NCBI RefSeq assembly: GCF_900110765.1
Contig: NZ_FOEO01000002.1
Location: 124,001 to 188,000 of the forward strand
Length of the DNA stretch: 64,000 bases
DNA from: Pseudomonas sp. NFACC02
GTDB taxonomy: Bacteria > Pseudomonadota > Gammaproteobacteria > Pseudomonadales > Pseudomonadaceae
Direction of reading: 5' to 3'
The translations under genes and the position numbers were made by a program. The notes under the pieces are model-generated. The model had not been told where the DNA came from, did no database searches, and saw only the letters and a program-made list of their open reading frames with translations. Positions 46,638-56,184 of the stretch are shown piece after piece; within the stretch, counting starts at the first letter, position 1, and each line of letters opens with the position of its first letter.

Positions 46638-47564
46638 TTACTCATGAAACGCCGCCACCGTCTCTTTGCTGCCGACAAAAAAACTGTCCGCCACAATGCG
46701 CAACGGCTGCAGATCCAGGTCGCTCTGCCTGTCGGCGATCAGTTGCGCAAAATGCCGGTACATGGCCGGGTATTCCCCTTCCGCTGACACGCTCTGCGGT
46801 ACGCCATCGATGCTGACCTCGGCGCCGCCCGAATCCAGACGCATCACGCCGTCGTCGCTGTGCAGCTCGATGCGCCACAGTTCGTTGTCGCTGTGGTCGA
46901 AATCGAACTCGGCCAGCACTTCCACCTGATCCTGGCTTCGGATGCTCAGGTTCGCGGCGATGGGCGACTGGCAGTTGTCCGGGACGCTCAACGCGGCGGA
47001 CGTGACGAACAGCGAACCTGGGAGTAGATCCGTGACGATGGACAGCGCGTTGATCCCTGGATCGAATACGCCCAGGCCACCCGCCTGCCAGATCCACGCC
47101 TGACCCGGATGCCATTTACGCACCTGCTCTTTCCACTCAACACGCACCTGAGTCAGGGTTTTACCCTTCCGCCATGCTTTCGCGTTCGCTACACCCGGCG
47201 CAAAACGAGAGTGCCAGGCGAACAACCCACTGACACCCGCCTGTTTCACCTCATCGATCAGCGACATCGCTTCGCCGAGGGTCGAGCACGGCGGCTTTTC
47301 CACCAGCACATGCTTGCCGGCGTCGAGCGCCTGTTGAACCAGCGCGAAACGGCCTTGTGGCGGTGTGCAGAACGCGATCGCGTCCACCTGCGGACCGTGC
47401 GCGAGCAGGTCGGCGAGCGAGCTGAAGTTGTCAACGCCAGGGCAATGCTGACCCAAGGTAGCGACGGCCACCAGCCCGAACTGCGGGTTGGCGAGGATGG
47501 CCGGCACGTGCTGGTCTTGCGCAATCTTGCCGTAACCCACCAGCCCTAAACGAATCGGATGCAT
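46638..47564 (-). CDS. Gfo/Idh/MocA oxidoreductase, D-galactose/L-arabinose 1-dehydrogenase-like
   Basis: A 308-residue NAD(P)-dependent dehydrogenase. Start at MHPIRL with a GGGAG site 6 bases upstream. The Rossmann motif is GLVGYGKIAQDQHVPAI, followed by the family EKPP motif (VLVEKPPCSTLGEA). The later segment GQAWIWQAGGLGVFDPGINALS is typical of the subgroup of bacterial galactose or arabinose 1-dehydrogenases, which oxidise aldoses to lactones. It ends in VGSKETVAAFHE. It is next to xylose genes and transcribed with the xylR-like gene on the minus strand, so xylose itself may be a substrate. Confidence 0.82.
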   Translation of the reverse strand: MHPIRLGLVGYGKIAQDQHVPAILANPQFGLVAVATLGQHCPGVDNFSSLADLLAHGPQVDAIAFCTPPQGRFALVQQALDAGKHVLVEKPPCSTLGEAMSLIDEVKQAGVSGLFAWHSRFAPGVANAKAWRKGKTLTQVRVEWKEQVRKWHPGQAWIWQAGGLGVFDPGINALSIVTDLLPGSLFVTSAALSVPDNCQSPIAANLSIRSQDQVEVLAEFDFDHSDNELWRIELHSDDGVMRLDSGGAEVSIDGVPQSVSAEGEYPAMYRHFAQLIADRQSDLDLQPLRIVADSFFVGSKETVAAFHE

Positions 47565-47632
47565 CGATAACTCCCATAATGTTGTCGTTGTCAGGGTCAG
47601 GCACGCCCCGTGGGTCATGCCTCAAAAGCCAA

Positions 47633-48811
47633 TCAATGCGCGACGTCCTGTTGATACTCGCGCGGCGTGCAGCCGAACTCGCGGCGGAACACGGTATGAA
47701 GGTACTGGGCCGACTTGAAGCCGCAATGCTGGGCAATGTCGGCGATGGCCGAATCGGTTTTTTCCAGCCGCGAAGCCGCGGCGGACAGTTTGAAGCGAAG
47801 AATTTCGTCGTGCACGCTGCACCCACGCTCCTTGCGAAAATGCGACTCCAGTGAGGAGCGGGAAATGCCCACATACCCCGCGACCTGCGCGGTCTTGATG
47901 CCCTGGCAGGCGTACTGGCGAATGAAGTGCAGCGCCTGCATGACGTAAGGGTTACCCAATGGCTGATGCAGGCTGGAGGCCTGCACGTTGATCGCTTCCG
48001 GGGGCACCAGAATCTGGCTCGTCGTCGAGGGCATGCCGTGAAGCATCTGATGCAACAAGGCGGCAGCCGTACGGCCCATGCTCTGCGTGCCCTGAATCAC
48101 CGAACTCAGCGGTACGCGGGTCAAGGTGCGGGTCAGCGGATCGTTATCGATGCCGATCAGCGCCACCTGCTCCGGCACGGCGATGCCCGCGGTCAGACAG
48201 GCCTGCAGCAACTGACGCGCACGCGCGTCGCTGACGGCAATGATGCCGATGGGTTTGGGCAAACTCTGCAACCAGGCGATCTGTTGTTCCACCGCACTGT
48301 CCCAAAGCGGCGCGCTGGTGCTCAGGCCCCGATAGACCTCGCCGCGCAACCCGTCTCGTTGCAGCAGGCGTCGAAACGCCTTTTCCCGCTCCTGCGCCCA
48401 GCGATTGCTTTGCGCTTCCGGCAGGCTGAAACAGGCAAACCGCGTCAGCCCGGCCTCGATCAAGTGCTCGTAAGCCAGTTTGATCAGTGCGAAGTTGTCG
48501 GTGGCCACATAGGGAATGTGCTTCGGGTAGGCGCGTTCGTCCTCGTACGAGCCGCCCACCGCCACTACCGGCAACGTGCTTCCGGCCAGTGCTTCACCGA
48601 TCAGCGGATCGTCGAAGTCGGCAATGATCCCGTCACCCTGCCAGCGCTCGATGCCTTTCAAACGGCAGAGAAAATCCTCCTCAAGGAACAGATCCCAAGA
48701 CGCGCGCGTACTGCTCAGGTAATTGCCGATGCCGGTGATGATGCCGCGATCGTAGATCTTGCCGCCGTTGAACAACAGGGCAATACGGTGAACGGGCGGG
48801 ACGGTTTTCAT
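47633..48811 (-). CDS. xylR: XylR-like xylose regulator (sugar-binding domain plus AraC domain)
   Basis: A 392-residue regulator with an N-terminal periplasmic-binding-protein-like sugar domain (VAVGGSYEDERAYPKHIPYVATDN; IGIIAVSDARARQLLQAC; ALIGIDNDPLTRTLTRVPLSSV) and a C-terminal AraC double helix-turn-helix domain (GISRSSLESHFRKERG; IADIAQHCGFKSAQYLHTVF; FGCTPREYQ). This is the domain order of E. coli XylR, which activates xylose genes when xylose binds. Start at MKTVPP with a GGGGGA site. It is divergent from xylA, with a shared 184-base control region. Confidence 0.9.
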   Translation of the reverse strand: MKTVPPVHRIALLFNGGKIYDRGIITGIGNYLSSTRASWDLFLEEDFLCRLKGIERWQGDGIIADFDDPLIGEALAGSTLPVVAVGGSYEDERAYPKHIPYVATDNFALIKLAYEHLIEAGLTRFACFSLPEAQSNRWAQEREKAFRRLLQRDGLRGEVYRGLSTSAPLWDSAVEQQIAWLQSLPKPIGIIAVSDARARQLLQACLTAGIAVPEQVALIGIDNDPLTRTLTRVPLSSVIQGTQSMGRTAAALLHQMLHGMPSTTSQILVPPEAINVQASSLHQPLGNPYVMQALHFIRQYACQGIKTAQVAGYVGISRSSLESHFRKERGCSVHDEILRFKLSAAASRLEKTDSAIADIAQHCGFKSAQYLHTVFRREFGCTPREYQQDVAH

Positions 48812-48912
48812 TGTTTTTTCCCCCGAGCCTGTGAAACAGGTCGGCACAGACTAGGCCTGCATGAGGCGAATCTCAATACTCAAAATCGAACACCGAGTTG
48901 GTGATTTTCATA

Positions 48913-48941
48913 ATTTTGAAGGCCGGGGCCGTTGCTAGTAT
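48913..48941 (+). promoter_or_regulatory. Probable xylA promoter in the xylR-xylA divergent region
   Basis: A weak -35 (ATTTTG) and a -10 (TAGTAT) are separated by 17 bases, 54 bases before the xylA start. Just upstream is an interrupted inverted repeat (AAAATCGAACACC ... GGTGATTTT) that could bind XylR next to the polymerase, as AraC-type activators do. Confidence 0.5.
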
Positions 48942-48995
48942 CGGGACAGTCGCCGATCAACCAGAACAACAACCAGAACAATGAGGAAACGACCG

Positions 48996-50312
48996 ATGCC
49001 CTGCTTCCCCGAGATCGACAGGATTCGCTACGAAGGTCCCGACAGCGATTCTCCCCTTGCCTTCCGCCATTACAACGCCGACAAAATCATCCTCGGCAAG
49101 CCGATGCGCGAGCACCTGCGCATGGCAGCCTGCTATTGGCACACCTTCGTCTGGCCAGGCGCCGACATGTTCGGCGTCGGTACCTTCAAGCGTCCGTGGA
49201 TCAAACCGGGCGATGCCATGGAACTCGCGCGCTTCAAGGCCGAAGCCGCGTTCGAGTTCTTCTCCAAACTGGGCATCGATTACTACAGTTTCCACGACAC
49301 TGACGTGGCGCCCGAAGGTGCCAGCCTGAAGGAGTACCGCCACAACTTCGCGCACATGGTCGACGAGCTCGAACGTCATCAGCAAAGCAGTGGCATCCAG
49401 TTGCTGTGGGGCACGGCCAACTGCTTCAGCAATCCGCGCTTTGCCGCCGGCGCTGCGAGCAACCCGGACCCGGAGGTCTTCGCCTACGCCGCCACCCAAG
49501 TGTTCAGCGCCATGAACGCCACGCAGCGGTTGAAAGGCTCGAACTACGTGCTGTGGGGCGGTCGTGAAGGGTACGAAACGCTGCTCAATACCGACCTCAA
49601 GCGCGAACGCGAACAACTGGGGCGCTTCATGCGCATGGTGGTCGAGCACAAGCACAAGATCGGCTTCAAGGGCGATCTGTTGATCGAGCCCAAGCCTCAG
49701 GAGCCGACCAAACACCAGTACGATTACGACAGCGCCACCGTGTTCGGCTTTCTGCAGCAGTACGGCCTGGAGAAAGAGATCAAGGTCAACATCGAGGCGA
49801 ACCACGCGACCCTCGCGGGCCACAGTTTCCATCACGAAATCGCCACGGCGGCCTCGCTGGGCATCTTCGGCAGCATCGACGCCAACCGGGGCGACCCGCA
49901 GAACGGCTGGGACACCGACCAGTTCCCCAACAGCGTTGAAGAAATGACCTTGGCCACCTACGAGATCCTCAAGGCAGGCGGGTTCAAAAACGGGGGCTTC
50001 AACTTCGACTCCAAGGTGCGCCGCCAGAGCCTGGACGAGGTTGACCTGTTCTACGGCCATGTCGCGGCGATGGACGTACTCGCGCTGGCGCTTGAGCGCG
50101 CGGCGGCCATGATCGAAAACGACCTGCTCCAACAGTTCAAGGACACGCGCTATGCCGGCTGGGATCAACCGTTTGGCCGCGCCGTCCTGTCTGGAGACTT
50201 CAGTCTGGAATCGCTGGCGCAACATGCGTTCGACCATGAACTCAACCCTCAGGCGGTCAGCGGCCGTCAGGAGATGCTCGAGGGCGTCGTAAACAGGTTC
50301 ATCTACCGATAA
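48996..50312 (+). CDS. xylA: Xylose isomerase
   Basis: A 438-residue metal-dependent isomerase turning D-xylose into D-xylulose. Conserved segments: [23 protein letters not shown] with the catalytic His and Asp, [18 protein letters not shown] with metal-binding Glu, [13 protein letters not shown]-like [18 protein letters not shown], and [20 protein letters not shown]. Start chosen at MPCFPE, 7 bases after AGGA, rather than the earlier ATG that lies within the ribosome site. It heads the xylAFGH set; no xylulokinase gene follows within the window. Confidence 0.96.
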   Translation: MPCFPEIDRIRYEGPDSDSPLAFRHYNADKIILGKPMREHLRMAACYWHTFVWPGADMFGVGTFKRPWIKPGDAMELARFKAEAAFEFFSKLGIDYYSFHDTDVAPEGASLKEYRHNFAHMVDELERHQQSSGIQLLWGTANCFSNPRFAAGAASNPDPEVFAYAATQVFSAMNATQRLKGSNYVLWGGREGYETLLNTDLKREREQLGRFMRMVVEHKHKIGFKGDLLIEPKPQEPTKHQYDYDSATVFGFLQQYGLEKEIKVNIEANHATLAGHSFHHEIATAASLGIFGSIDANRGDPQNGWDTDQFPNSVEEMTLATYEILKAGGFKNGGFNFDSKVRRQSLDEVDLFYGHVAAMDVLALALERAAAMIENDLLQQFKDTRYAGWDQPFGRAVLSGDFSLESLAQHAFDHELNPQAVSGRQEMLEGVVNRFIYR

Positions 50313-50481
50313 AGAGCGCGCTTCGACCGGAGAACGCGGTGCGTCAGTCACCCCGCAGGCGGCGGTTACATTCTCGCGACAATTCGTTGCTCGCGAGCCC
50401 CGACAACTCACTACAGTTTTACCCGGTAATACGTACACGCTCAGGAAGTGCCCCCAAACAAAAATAAAAGGACGCACCACA

Positions 50482-51483
50482 ATGAAAAACCTGAAACGCA
50501 CCTTGCTCGCCAGTGCCCTGGCGCTGCTCAGCCTTCCGGTCATGGCCGACGCGGCCCATCCGAAAATCGGTTTCTCCATCGACGACCTGCGACTGGAACG
50601 TTGGTCGCGGGACCGTGACTACTTCGTCGCGGCGGCCGAGAAGATGGACGCCAAAGTCTTCGTTCAATCGGCCGATGCCAACGAGCAGAAACAGATTTCC
50701 CAGATCGAGAACCTGATCTCGCGCGGCGTTGACGTGATCGTCATCGTGCCGTTCAACGCCACCGTGCTGACCAACGCCGTGGCCGAAGCCAAAAAGGCCG
50801 GGATCAAGGTGGTGTCTTACGATCGCCTGATCCTGAACGCCGACATCGATGCCTACATCTCCTTCGATAACGAGAAAGTCGGCGAGATGCAGGCCGCCGG
50901 CGTGTTGAAGGCGCAACCGAAGGGCAATTACTTCCTGCTGGGGGGCGCCCCGACCGACAACAACGCCAAAGTGCTGCGCGAAGGCCAGATGAAGGTGCTG
51001 CAGCCGGCCATCGACAAGGGCGACATCAAGATTGTTGGTCAGCAGTGGGTCAAGGAATGGAACCCCACCGAAGCGCTGAGCATCGTTGAAAACGCCCTGA
51101 CCAAGAACAACAACAAGATCGACGGCATCGTCGCCTCCAACGACGCCACGGCCGGCGGTGCGATTCAGGCCCTAGCCGCGCAGAAGCTGGCGGGCAAGGT
51201 GCCGATTTCCGGCCAGGACGCCGACCTTGCAGCGGTCAAGCGCGTGATCGACGGCACGCAAACCATGACTGTTTATAAACCGCTGAAACTGATCGCCTCG
51301 GAAGCGGCAAAGCTGTCGGTACAACTGGCGCGCAACGAGAAGCCGCAGTTCAGTTCCCAGTACGACAACGGGGCGAAAAAGGTCGACACCATCCTCCTGA
51401 CCCCGACGCCGTTGACCAAGGACAACATCGACCTGCTGGAGAAGGACGGGTTCTACACCAAGGATCAGATCGCCGGGAAGTGA
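50482..51483 (+). CDS. xylF: D-xylose ABC transporter, periplasmic binding protein
   Basis: A 333-residue substrate-binding protein. Signal peptide MKNLKRTLLASALALLSLPV ends near MADA. The XylF features are KIGFSIDDLRLERWSRDRDYF, QSADANEQKQISQIENLIS, YDRLILNADIDAYISFDNEK and VASNDATAGGAIQAL. It delivers xylose to XylGH. It lies 169 bases after xylA, with its own AAAAGGA site, and is followed by a REPIN before xylG. Confidence 0.95.
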   Translation: MKNLKRTLLASALALLSLPVMADAAHPKIGFSIDDLRLERWSRDRDYFVAAAEKMDAKVFVQSADANEQKQISQIENLISRGVDVIVIVPFNATVLTNAVAEAKKAGIKVVSYDRLILNADIDAYISFDNEKVGEMQAAGVLKAQPKGNYFLLGGAPTDNNAKVLREGQMKVLQPAIDKGDIKIVGQQWVKEWNPTEALSIVENALTKNNNKIDGIVASNDATAGGAIQALAAQKLAGKVPISGQDADLAAVKRVIDGTQTMTVYKPLKLIASEAAKLSVQLARNEKPQFSSQYDNGAKKVDTILLTPTPLTKDNIDLLEKDGFYTKDQIAGK

Positions 51484-51533
51484 TCGCCCCTTGCAGGGTG
51501 CCATAGCTGTAGTGTGAGCCCTGCACCGACACC

Positions 51534-51668
51534 TGTAGGAGCGTGGCTTGTCCCGCGATCGGCGGGGAACCCGTCGTAAAACCTGACACTGTGGTTTGCC
51601 TGACACAACGCGTCTGCTGAATTTACGACTGCTTCGCAGCCGATCGCGGGACAAGCCACGCTTCTACA
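51534..51668. repeat. REPIN between xylF and xylG
   Basis: Outer inverted ends TGTAGGAGCGTGGCTTGTCC and GGACAAGCCACGCTTCTACA with a CGCGATCGGC / GCCGATCGCG inner pair. On RNA it would fold into a long, stable hairpin within the xylFGH operon, where it may protect the xylF message or reduce read-through into xylGH. Confidence 0.88.
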
Positions 51669-51701
51669 CGAGAACTCCGGCCTGTCCTGGAATACCGCGC
51701 A

Positions 51702-53273
51702 ATGTCCGACTACCTGCTGCAAATGAACGGCATCGTCAAATCCTTCGGCGGTGTCAAAGCCCTGAACGGCATCGACATCAAGGTCCGGCCCGGCGAATGC
51801 GTCGGCCTGTGCGGCGAAAACGGCGCCGGGAAATCGACCCTGATGAAGGTGCTGTCAGCGGTCTACCCCCACGGCACCTGGGACGGCGAAATCCTCTGGG
51901 ACGGCCAGCCGCTCAAAGCCCACTCCATCAGCGAGACCGAGGCCGCCGGCATCGTCATCATCCATCAGGAATTGACGCTGGTCCCCGACCTGTCGGTGGC
52001 GGAAAACATTTTCATGGGCCACGAATTGACCTTGCCGGGCGGCCGCATGAATTACCCGGCGATGATCCACCGTGCCGAAGCCCTGATGCGCGAGCTGAAA
52101 GTGCCCGACATGAACGTCTCGTTGCCGGTTTCCCAATACGGCGGCGGTTATCAGCAACTGGTCGAGATCGCCAAGGCACTGAACAAGAAAGCTCGCCTGC
52201 TGATCCTCGACGAGCCTTCATCGGCCCTGACCCGCTCGGAAATCGACGTCCTGCTGGACATCATCCGCGACCTCAAGGCCAAGGGCGTGGCCTGCGTCTA
52301 CATCTCGCACAAGCTCGATGAAGTGGCCGCCGTGTGCGACACGATTTCGGTCATCCGCGACGGCAAACACATCGCAACCACGGCCATGGCCGACATGGAT
52401 ATCCCGAAGATCATCACCCAGATGGTCGGCCGCGAGATGAGCAACCTTTATCCCACCGAACCCCACGAGGTCGGCGAGGTGATTTTCGAAGCGCGGCACT
52501 TTACCTGCTACGACGTCGACAACCCCCGACGCAAACGCGTCGACGACGTCTCTTTCACCCTCAAACGTGGCGAGATTCTTGGCATTGCCGGGCTGGTGGG
52601 CGCCGGCCGTACGGAATTGGTGTCCGCGCTGTTCGGCTCTTATCCCGGACGCCATGAGGGCGAAGTCTGGCTGGAGGGACAGAAAATCGACACGCGTACA
52701 CCGCTGAAATCGATTCGCGCAGGGCTCTGCATGGTCCCCGAAGACCGCAAGCGCCAGGGCATCATTCCCGACCTCGGCGTCGGCCAGAACATCACCCTGG
52801 CGGTGCTCGACAGCTTTTCGCACCTGACGCGCATCGACGCCGAGCAGGAACTGGGCAGCATCGACAAGGAAATCGCCCGCATGCACCTCAAGACGGCGAG
52901 CCCGTTTCTGCCGATCACCAGCCTCTCGGGCGGCAACCAGCAGAAAGCGGTGCTGGCAAAAATGCTCCTGACCCAGCCGCGGGTGCTGATCCTCGACGAG
53001 CCCACACGCGGCGTCGATGTCGGGGCCAAGTACGAGATCTACAAACTGATGGGCGCACTGGCCGCCACCGGCGTGTCGATCATCATGGTGTCATCGGAGC
53101 TGGCCGAAGTGCTCGGCGTCTCTGATCGCGTACTGGTGATCGGCGAAGGCCAGTTGCGTGGGGACTTCATCAATCAGGACCTGACTCAGGAACAGGTGCT
53201 CGCCGCCGCGCTCAGCCAAAGCAACGGACATAACAATAATGATCGACCAGCTGCTGTGGGGAGCTCCGCTTAA
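51702..53273 (+). CDS. xylG: D-xylose ABC transporter, tandem ATPase
   Basis: A 523-residue protein with two ATP-binding cassettes, as in sugar transporters of the XylG/RbsA type. The first has Walker [10 protein letters not shown], signature-like [12 protein letters not shown] and Walker [12 protein letters not shown]. The second has a degenerate Walker [10 protein letters not shown], signature LSGGNQQK and Walker [10 protein letters not shown]. Start at MSDYLL, 33 bases after the REPIN. The stop is directly followed by the xylH start (TAAATG). Confidence 0.95.
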   Translation: MSDYLLQMNGIVKSFGGVKALNGIDIKVRPGECVGLCGENGAGKSTLMKVLSAVYPHGTWDGEILWDGQPLKAHSISETEAAGIVIIHQELTLVPDLSVAENIFMGHELTLPGGRMNYPAMIHRAEALMRELKVPDMNVSLPVSQYGGGYQQLVEIAKALNKKARLLILDEPSSALTRSEIDVLLDIIRDLKAKGVACVYISHKLDEVAAVCDTISVIRDGKHIATTAMADMDIPKIITQMVGREMSNLYPTEPHEVGEVIFEARHFTCYDVDNPRRKRVDDVSFTLKRGEILGIAGLVGAGRTELVSALFGSYPGRHEGEVWLEGQKIDTRTPLKSIRAGLCMVPEDRKRQGIIPDLGVGQNITLAVLDSFSHLTRIDAEQELGSIDKEIARMHLKTASPFLPITSLSGGNQQKAVLAKMLLTQPRVLILDEPTRGVDVGAKYEIYKLMGALAATGVSIIMVSSELAEVLGVSDRVLVIGEGQLRGDFINQDLTQEQVLAAALSQSNGHNNNDRPAAVGSSA

Positions 53274-54410
53274 ATGAACCAAGTCAAACAATTGTTCACC
53301 CGCTACAAAATGCTCGCGCTGGTCATCGCCATCGCCCTGATCTGGCTGTTCTTCAGCTGGCAGACTGAAGGCGGCTTCCTGACGCCGCGCAACCTCTCCA
53401 ACCTGCTGCGGCAAATGTCGATTACCGGCATCCTGGCCTGTGGCATGGTGCTGGTGATCATCAGCGGCGAAATCGACCTGTCGGTGGGTTCGTTGCTCGG
53501 TTTGCTGGGCGGCGTGGCCGCGATTCTTGACGTGGTCTATCACGTGCCGCTGCCGGTAAACCTGGTCATCGTGGCGCTGTGCGGGCTGCTGATCGGCTTG
53601 GCCAACGGCGCCATGACGGCGTACCTGCGCATCCCCTCCTTTATCGTCGGCCTGGGCGGCATGCTGGCGTTTCGCGGGATTCTGCTGGGCATCACGGGTG
53701 GCACCACCATTGCGCCGGTGTCGCCGCAACTGGTGTATGTCGGCCAGGGCTATTTGCCGCCCTTGGTCGGCGTCACGCTGGGCGTCCTGTTGTTCGCCCT
53801 GACCATCTTCCTGACCTGGCGCCAGCGCCGCAACCGCGCCCTGCATGGCCTGGCCCCACACGCACTGCTGCGGGACGTCCTGCGGGTCGTGCTAATCGGG
53901 GCGGTACTGGCAGGCTTCGTCTACACGCTCAACAGCTATGACGGCATTCCGGTGCCGGTGCTGCTGTTGTTGGTCTTACTTGGGGTCTTCAGCTACATCA
54001 CCAGCCAGACCGTATTCGGTCGCCGTATCTATTCGGTGGGCAGCAACATGGAAGCCACGCGGCTGTCAGGCATCAACGTGCAGGCGGTCAAGCTGTGGAT
54101 CTTCGGCATCATGGGCGTCATGTGCGCCCTGGCCGGGCTGGTGAACACGGCGCGTCTGGCGGCGGGTTCGCCGTCGGCGGGCAACATGGGTGAACTGGAC
54201 GCCATCGCTGCCTGCTTCATCGGCGGCACGTCCATGCGCGGTGGGTCCGGCACGGTGTACGGCGCCCTGCTCGGTGCGCTGGTGATCACCAGCCTGGACA
54301 ACGGCATGTCCATGCTCGATGTCGACAGCTACTGGCAGATGATCGTCAAGGGCAGCATTCTGGTACTCGCCGTATGGGTGGACGTGAGCACGCGTACCGG
54401 ACGGCGTTGA
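53274..54410 (+). CDS. xylH: D-xylose ABC transporter, permease
   Basis: A 378-residue inner-membrane permease of the RbsC/XylH family with about ten hydrophobic segments. Signature regions: GMVLVIISGEIDLSVGSLLGL near the N-terminus, IPSFIVGLGGMLAFRGILLG, and GELDAIAACFIGGTSMRGGSGTVYGALLGALV near the C-terminus. It has no intergenic gap to xylG and must be translated with it. Confidence 0.95.
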   Translation: MNQVKQLFTRYKMLALVIAIALIWLFFSWQTEGGFLTPRNLSNLLRQMSITGILACGMVLVIISGEIDLSVGSLLGLLGGVAAILDVVYHVPLPVNLVIVALCGLLIGLANGAMTAYLRIPSFIVGLGGMLAFRGILLGITGGTTIAPVSPQLVYVGQGYLPPLVGVTLGVLLFALTIFLTWRQRRNRALHGLAPHALLRDVLRVVLIGAVLAGFVYTLNSYDGIPVPVLLLLVLLGVFSYITSQTVFGRRIYSVGSNMEATRLSGINVQAVKLWIFGIMGVMCALAGLVNTARLAAGSPSAGNMGELDAIAACFIGGTSMRGGSGTVYGALLGALVITSLDNGMSMLDVDSYWQMIVKGSILVLAVWVDVSTRTGRR

Positions 54411-54473
54411 GCCGAGCTACAGAAAATCCCGGCGAGCAGCTAGGCTAGGCGCATTCCCGCTTCGGACGTGTTC

Positions 54474-55064
54474 ATGCGCAACGCCCTGCTCGCCCTGGTT
54501 CTGACCTGCCTCACCGCAAGCGCCCTCGCCGACCCTGTGGCCTGTCCGGCAGGGGAAAAAGCCATCTGCCTCAACGGTTGCATCTGCCTGCCCGATCTTG
54601 GGCAGATCCTCGGAGGCGGCCTGCCCACCGAAGTGACCCAGGTCGCGGGCCCGGCGCTCGCCCTTTGGCTCAGCCAGTCCCGCGCCGACGCGGCCATGAG
54701 CGGTACTCACCCCATTCCCGACGCGATCCGCGAACAACTGCTGCGCTGGTACCCGCCCAGCGTGCTGGACGCAGCGCTTTATAAAGTCGGTGATAACGAC
54801 GAACTCAGCGCCGCCAGCGCGATGATGCAAAACCCAGACATCGGCGCCGTCACCTTGGTCGACATCATCGTCTTCCGCACGGCCGAGTCCGCTGAGCACA
54901 ACGTCGCCCTGTGGGCGCACGAACTCAAGCACGTGCAGCAGTATCAGGAATGGGGCGTCGACGGGTTCGCCCAGCGCTACACCCAGGATTTCAATGCCGT
55001 GGAAGCCCCGGCGTATCGGATTCAGACCGAGGTCGGGCGCGTATTGCGCGGCCTCGATCCCTGA
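54474..55064 (+). CDS. Secreted DUF4157-like putative zinc metallopeptidase
   Basis: A 196-residue protein with a signal peptide (MRNALLALVLTCLTASALA) and a cysteine-rich N-terminus (CPAGEKAICLNGCICLPD). An HELKH motif (ALWAHELKHVQQY) in the second half is the zinc-binding HExxH seen in DUF4157-type proteins. PIPDAIREQLLRWYPPSVLDAA also fits that family, whose members may act as peptidase or toxin-associated modules. Start chosen at the ATG of MRNALL rather than a GTG two codons earlier. It stands between xylH and dusA with no obvious partner; substrate unknown. Confidence 0.72.
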   Translation: MRNALLALVLTCLTASALADPVACPAGEKAICLNGCICLPDLGQILGGGLPTEVTQVAGPALALWLSQSRADAAMSGTHPIPDAIREQLLRWYPPSVLDAALYKVGDNDELSAASAMMQNPDIGAVTLVDIIVFRTAESAEHNVALWAHELKHVQQYQEWGVDGFAQRYTQDFNAVEAPAYRIQTEVGRVLRGLDP

Positions 55065-55149
55065 ACCGGGTACACAAGGCCACGCTATCTATTGCAGGAG
55101 CCGGCTTGCTGGCGAACCCGATGATTCAGCCACTCACCTGCCAACGGGC

Positions 55150-56184
55150 TCACCGCCCCTCCAGCAACTCCCCCGCCTTGTCCAGCAAGGCCAGCGGGTC
55201 GTCGGTCTTGTGAATGTCCACCGACAACAACTGGCGGAATTTACGGGCGCCGGGGAACCCCGTGCCCAGCCCCAGCACGTGACGGGTGATGTGGTGCATG
55301 GAGCCGCCATCACGCAGATGGGCTTCGACATAAGGACGTAATTGCGCCAGCGCTTCGGCGCGGGTGATAGGCGGTTCACTGCCGCCGAACAATTCGCGGT
55401 CGACCTCCGCCAGCAGGTACGGGTTGTGGTACGCCTCGCGGCCCAGCATCACGCCGTCGAATGTTTTCAGGTGTTCCTGGCACTGCTCCAGGGTCTTGAT
55501 GCCGCCGTTGAGGATGAATTCCAGGTCAGGGAAATCCTGCTTGAGCTGCGCGGCGATCTCGTAGCGCAACGGCGGGATGTCACGGTTTTCCTTCGGCGAG
55601 AGGCCTTCGAGGATCGCGATGCGAGCATGCACGGTGAAACTGGTGCAGCCGGCGTCGCGCACCGTGCCGACGAATTCACAGAGCTGCTCGTAGCTGTCCC
55701 GACCGTTGATGCCGATGCGGTGCTTGACGGTCACCGGGATCGACACCGCATCGCGCATCGCCTTGACGCAGTCGGCGACCAACTGCGGGTGCCCCATCAG
55801 CACCGCGCCAATCATATTGTTCTGCACGCGGTCGCTTGGGCAACCCACGTTGAGGTTGACCTCGTCATACCCCGCCGCCTGCGCCAGACGCGCGCTGGCG
55901 GCGAGGTCCGCCGGGTTGCTTCCGCCCAGTTGCAGCGCCAACGGATGCTCGCGCTGATCGTGGCGCAGGAAACGTTCGCTGTCGCCGTGCAGCAAGGCCC
56001 CCGTGGTGACCATTTCGGTGTACAGCAGTGCGTTCTTCGACAGCAGACGCAGGAAGAACCGGCAATGGCGATCCGTCCAGTCCATCATCGGCGCAACGGA
56101 GAAGCGGCGTGAAGGTTCGCGGGGAGCGTCAGCGGAACGGGGAGCGGTCATTGGCAGCATGGGGTGGTCAGAAGGGCCAGGCAT
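55150..56184 (-). CDS. dusA: tRNA-dihydrouridine(20/20a) synthase
   Basis: A 344-residue flavin-dependent enzyme that reduces uridine 20/20a in the D-loop of tRNA. The family start FSVAPMMDWTDRHCRFFLR, the catalytic cysteine segment NVGCPSDRVQNN, KHRIGIN and the FMN-binding LNGGIKTLEQ / VMLGREAYHNP are all clear. The exact start is uncertain: ATGs at 56184, 56160 and 56151 are all in frame and none has a strong ribosome site; the domain begins about 30 residues in. Confidence 0.95.
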   Translation of the reverse strand: MPGPSDHPMLPMTAPRSADAPREPSRRFSVAPMMDWTDRHCRFFLRLLSKNALLYTEMVTTGALLHGDSERFLRHDQREHPLALQLGGSNPADLAASARLAQAAGYDEVNLNVGCPSDRVQNNMIGAVLMGHPQLVADCVKAMRDAVSIPVTVKHRIGINGRDSYEQLCEFVGTVRDAGCTSFTVHARIAILEGLSPKENRDIPPLRYEIAAQLKQDFPDLEFILNGGIKTLEQCQEHLKTFDGVMLGREAYHNPYLLAEVDRELFGGSEPPITRAEALAQLRPYVEAHLRDGGSMHHITRHVLGLGTGFPGARKFRQLLSVDIHKTDDPLALLDKAGELLEGR

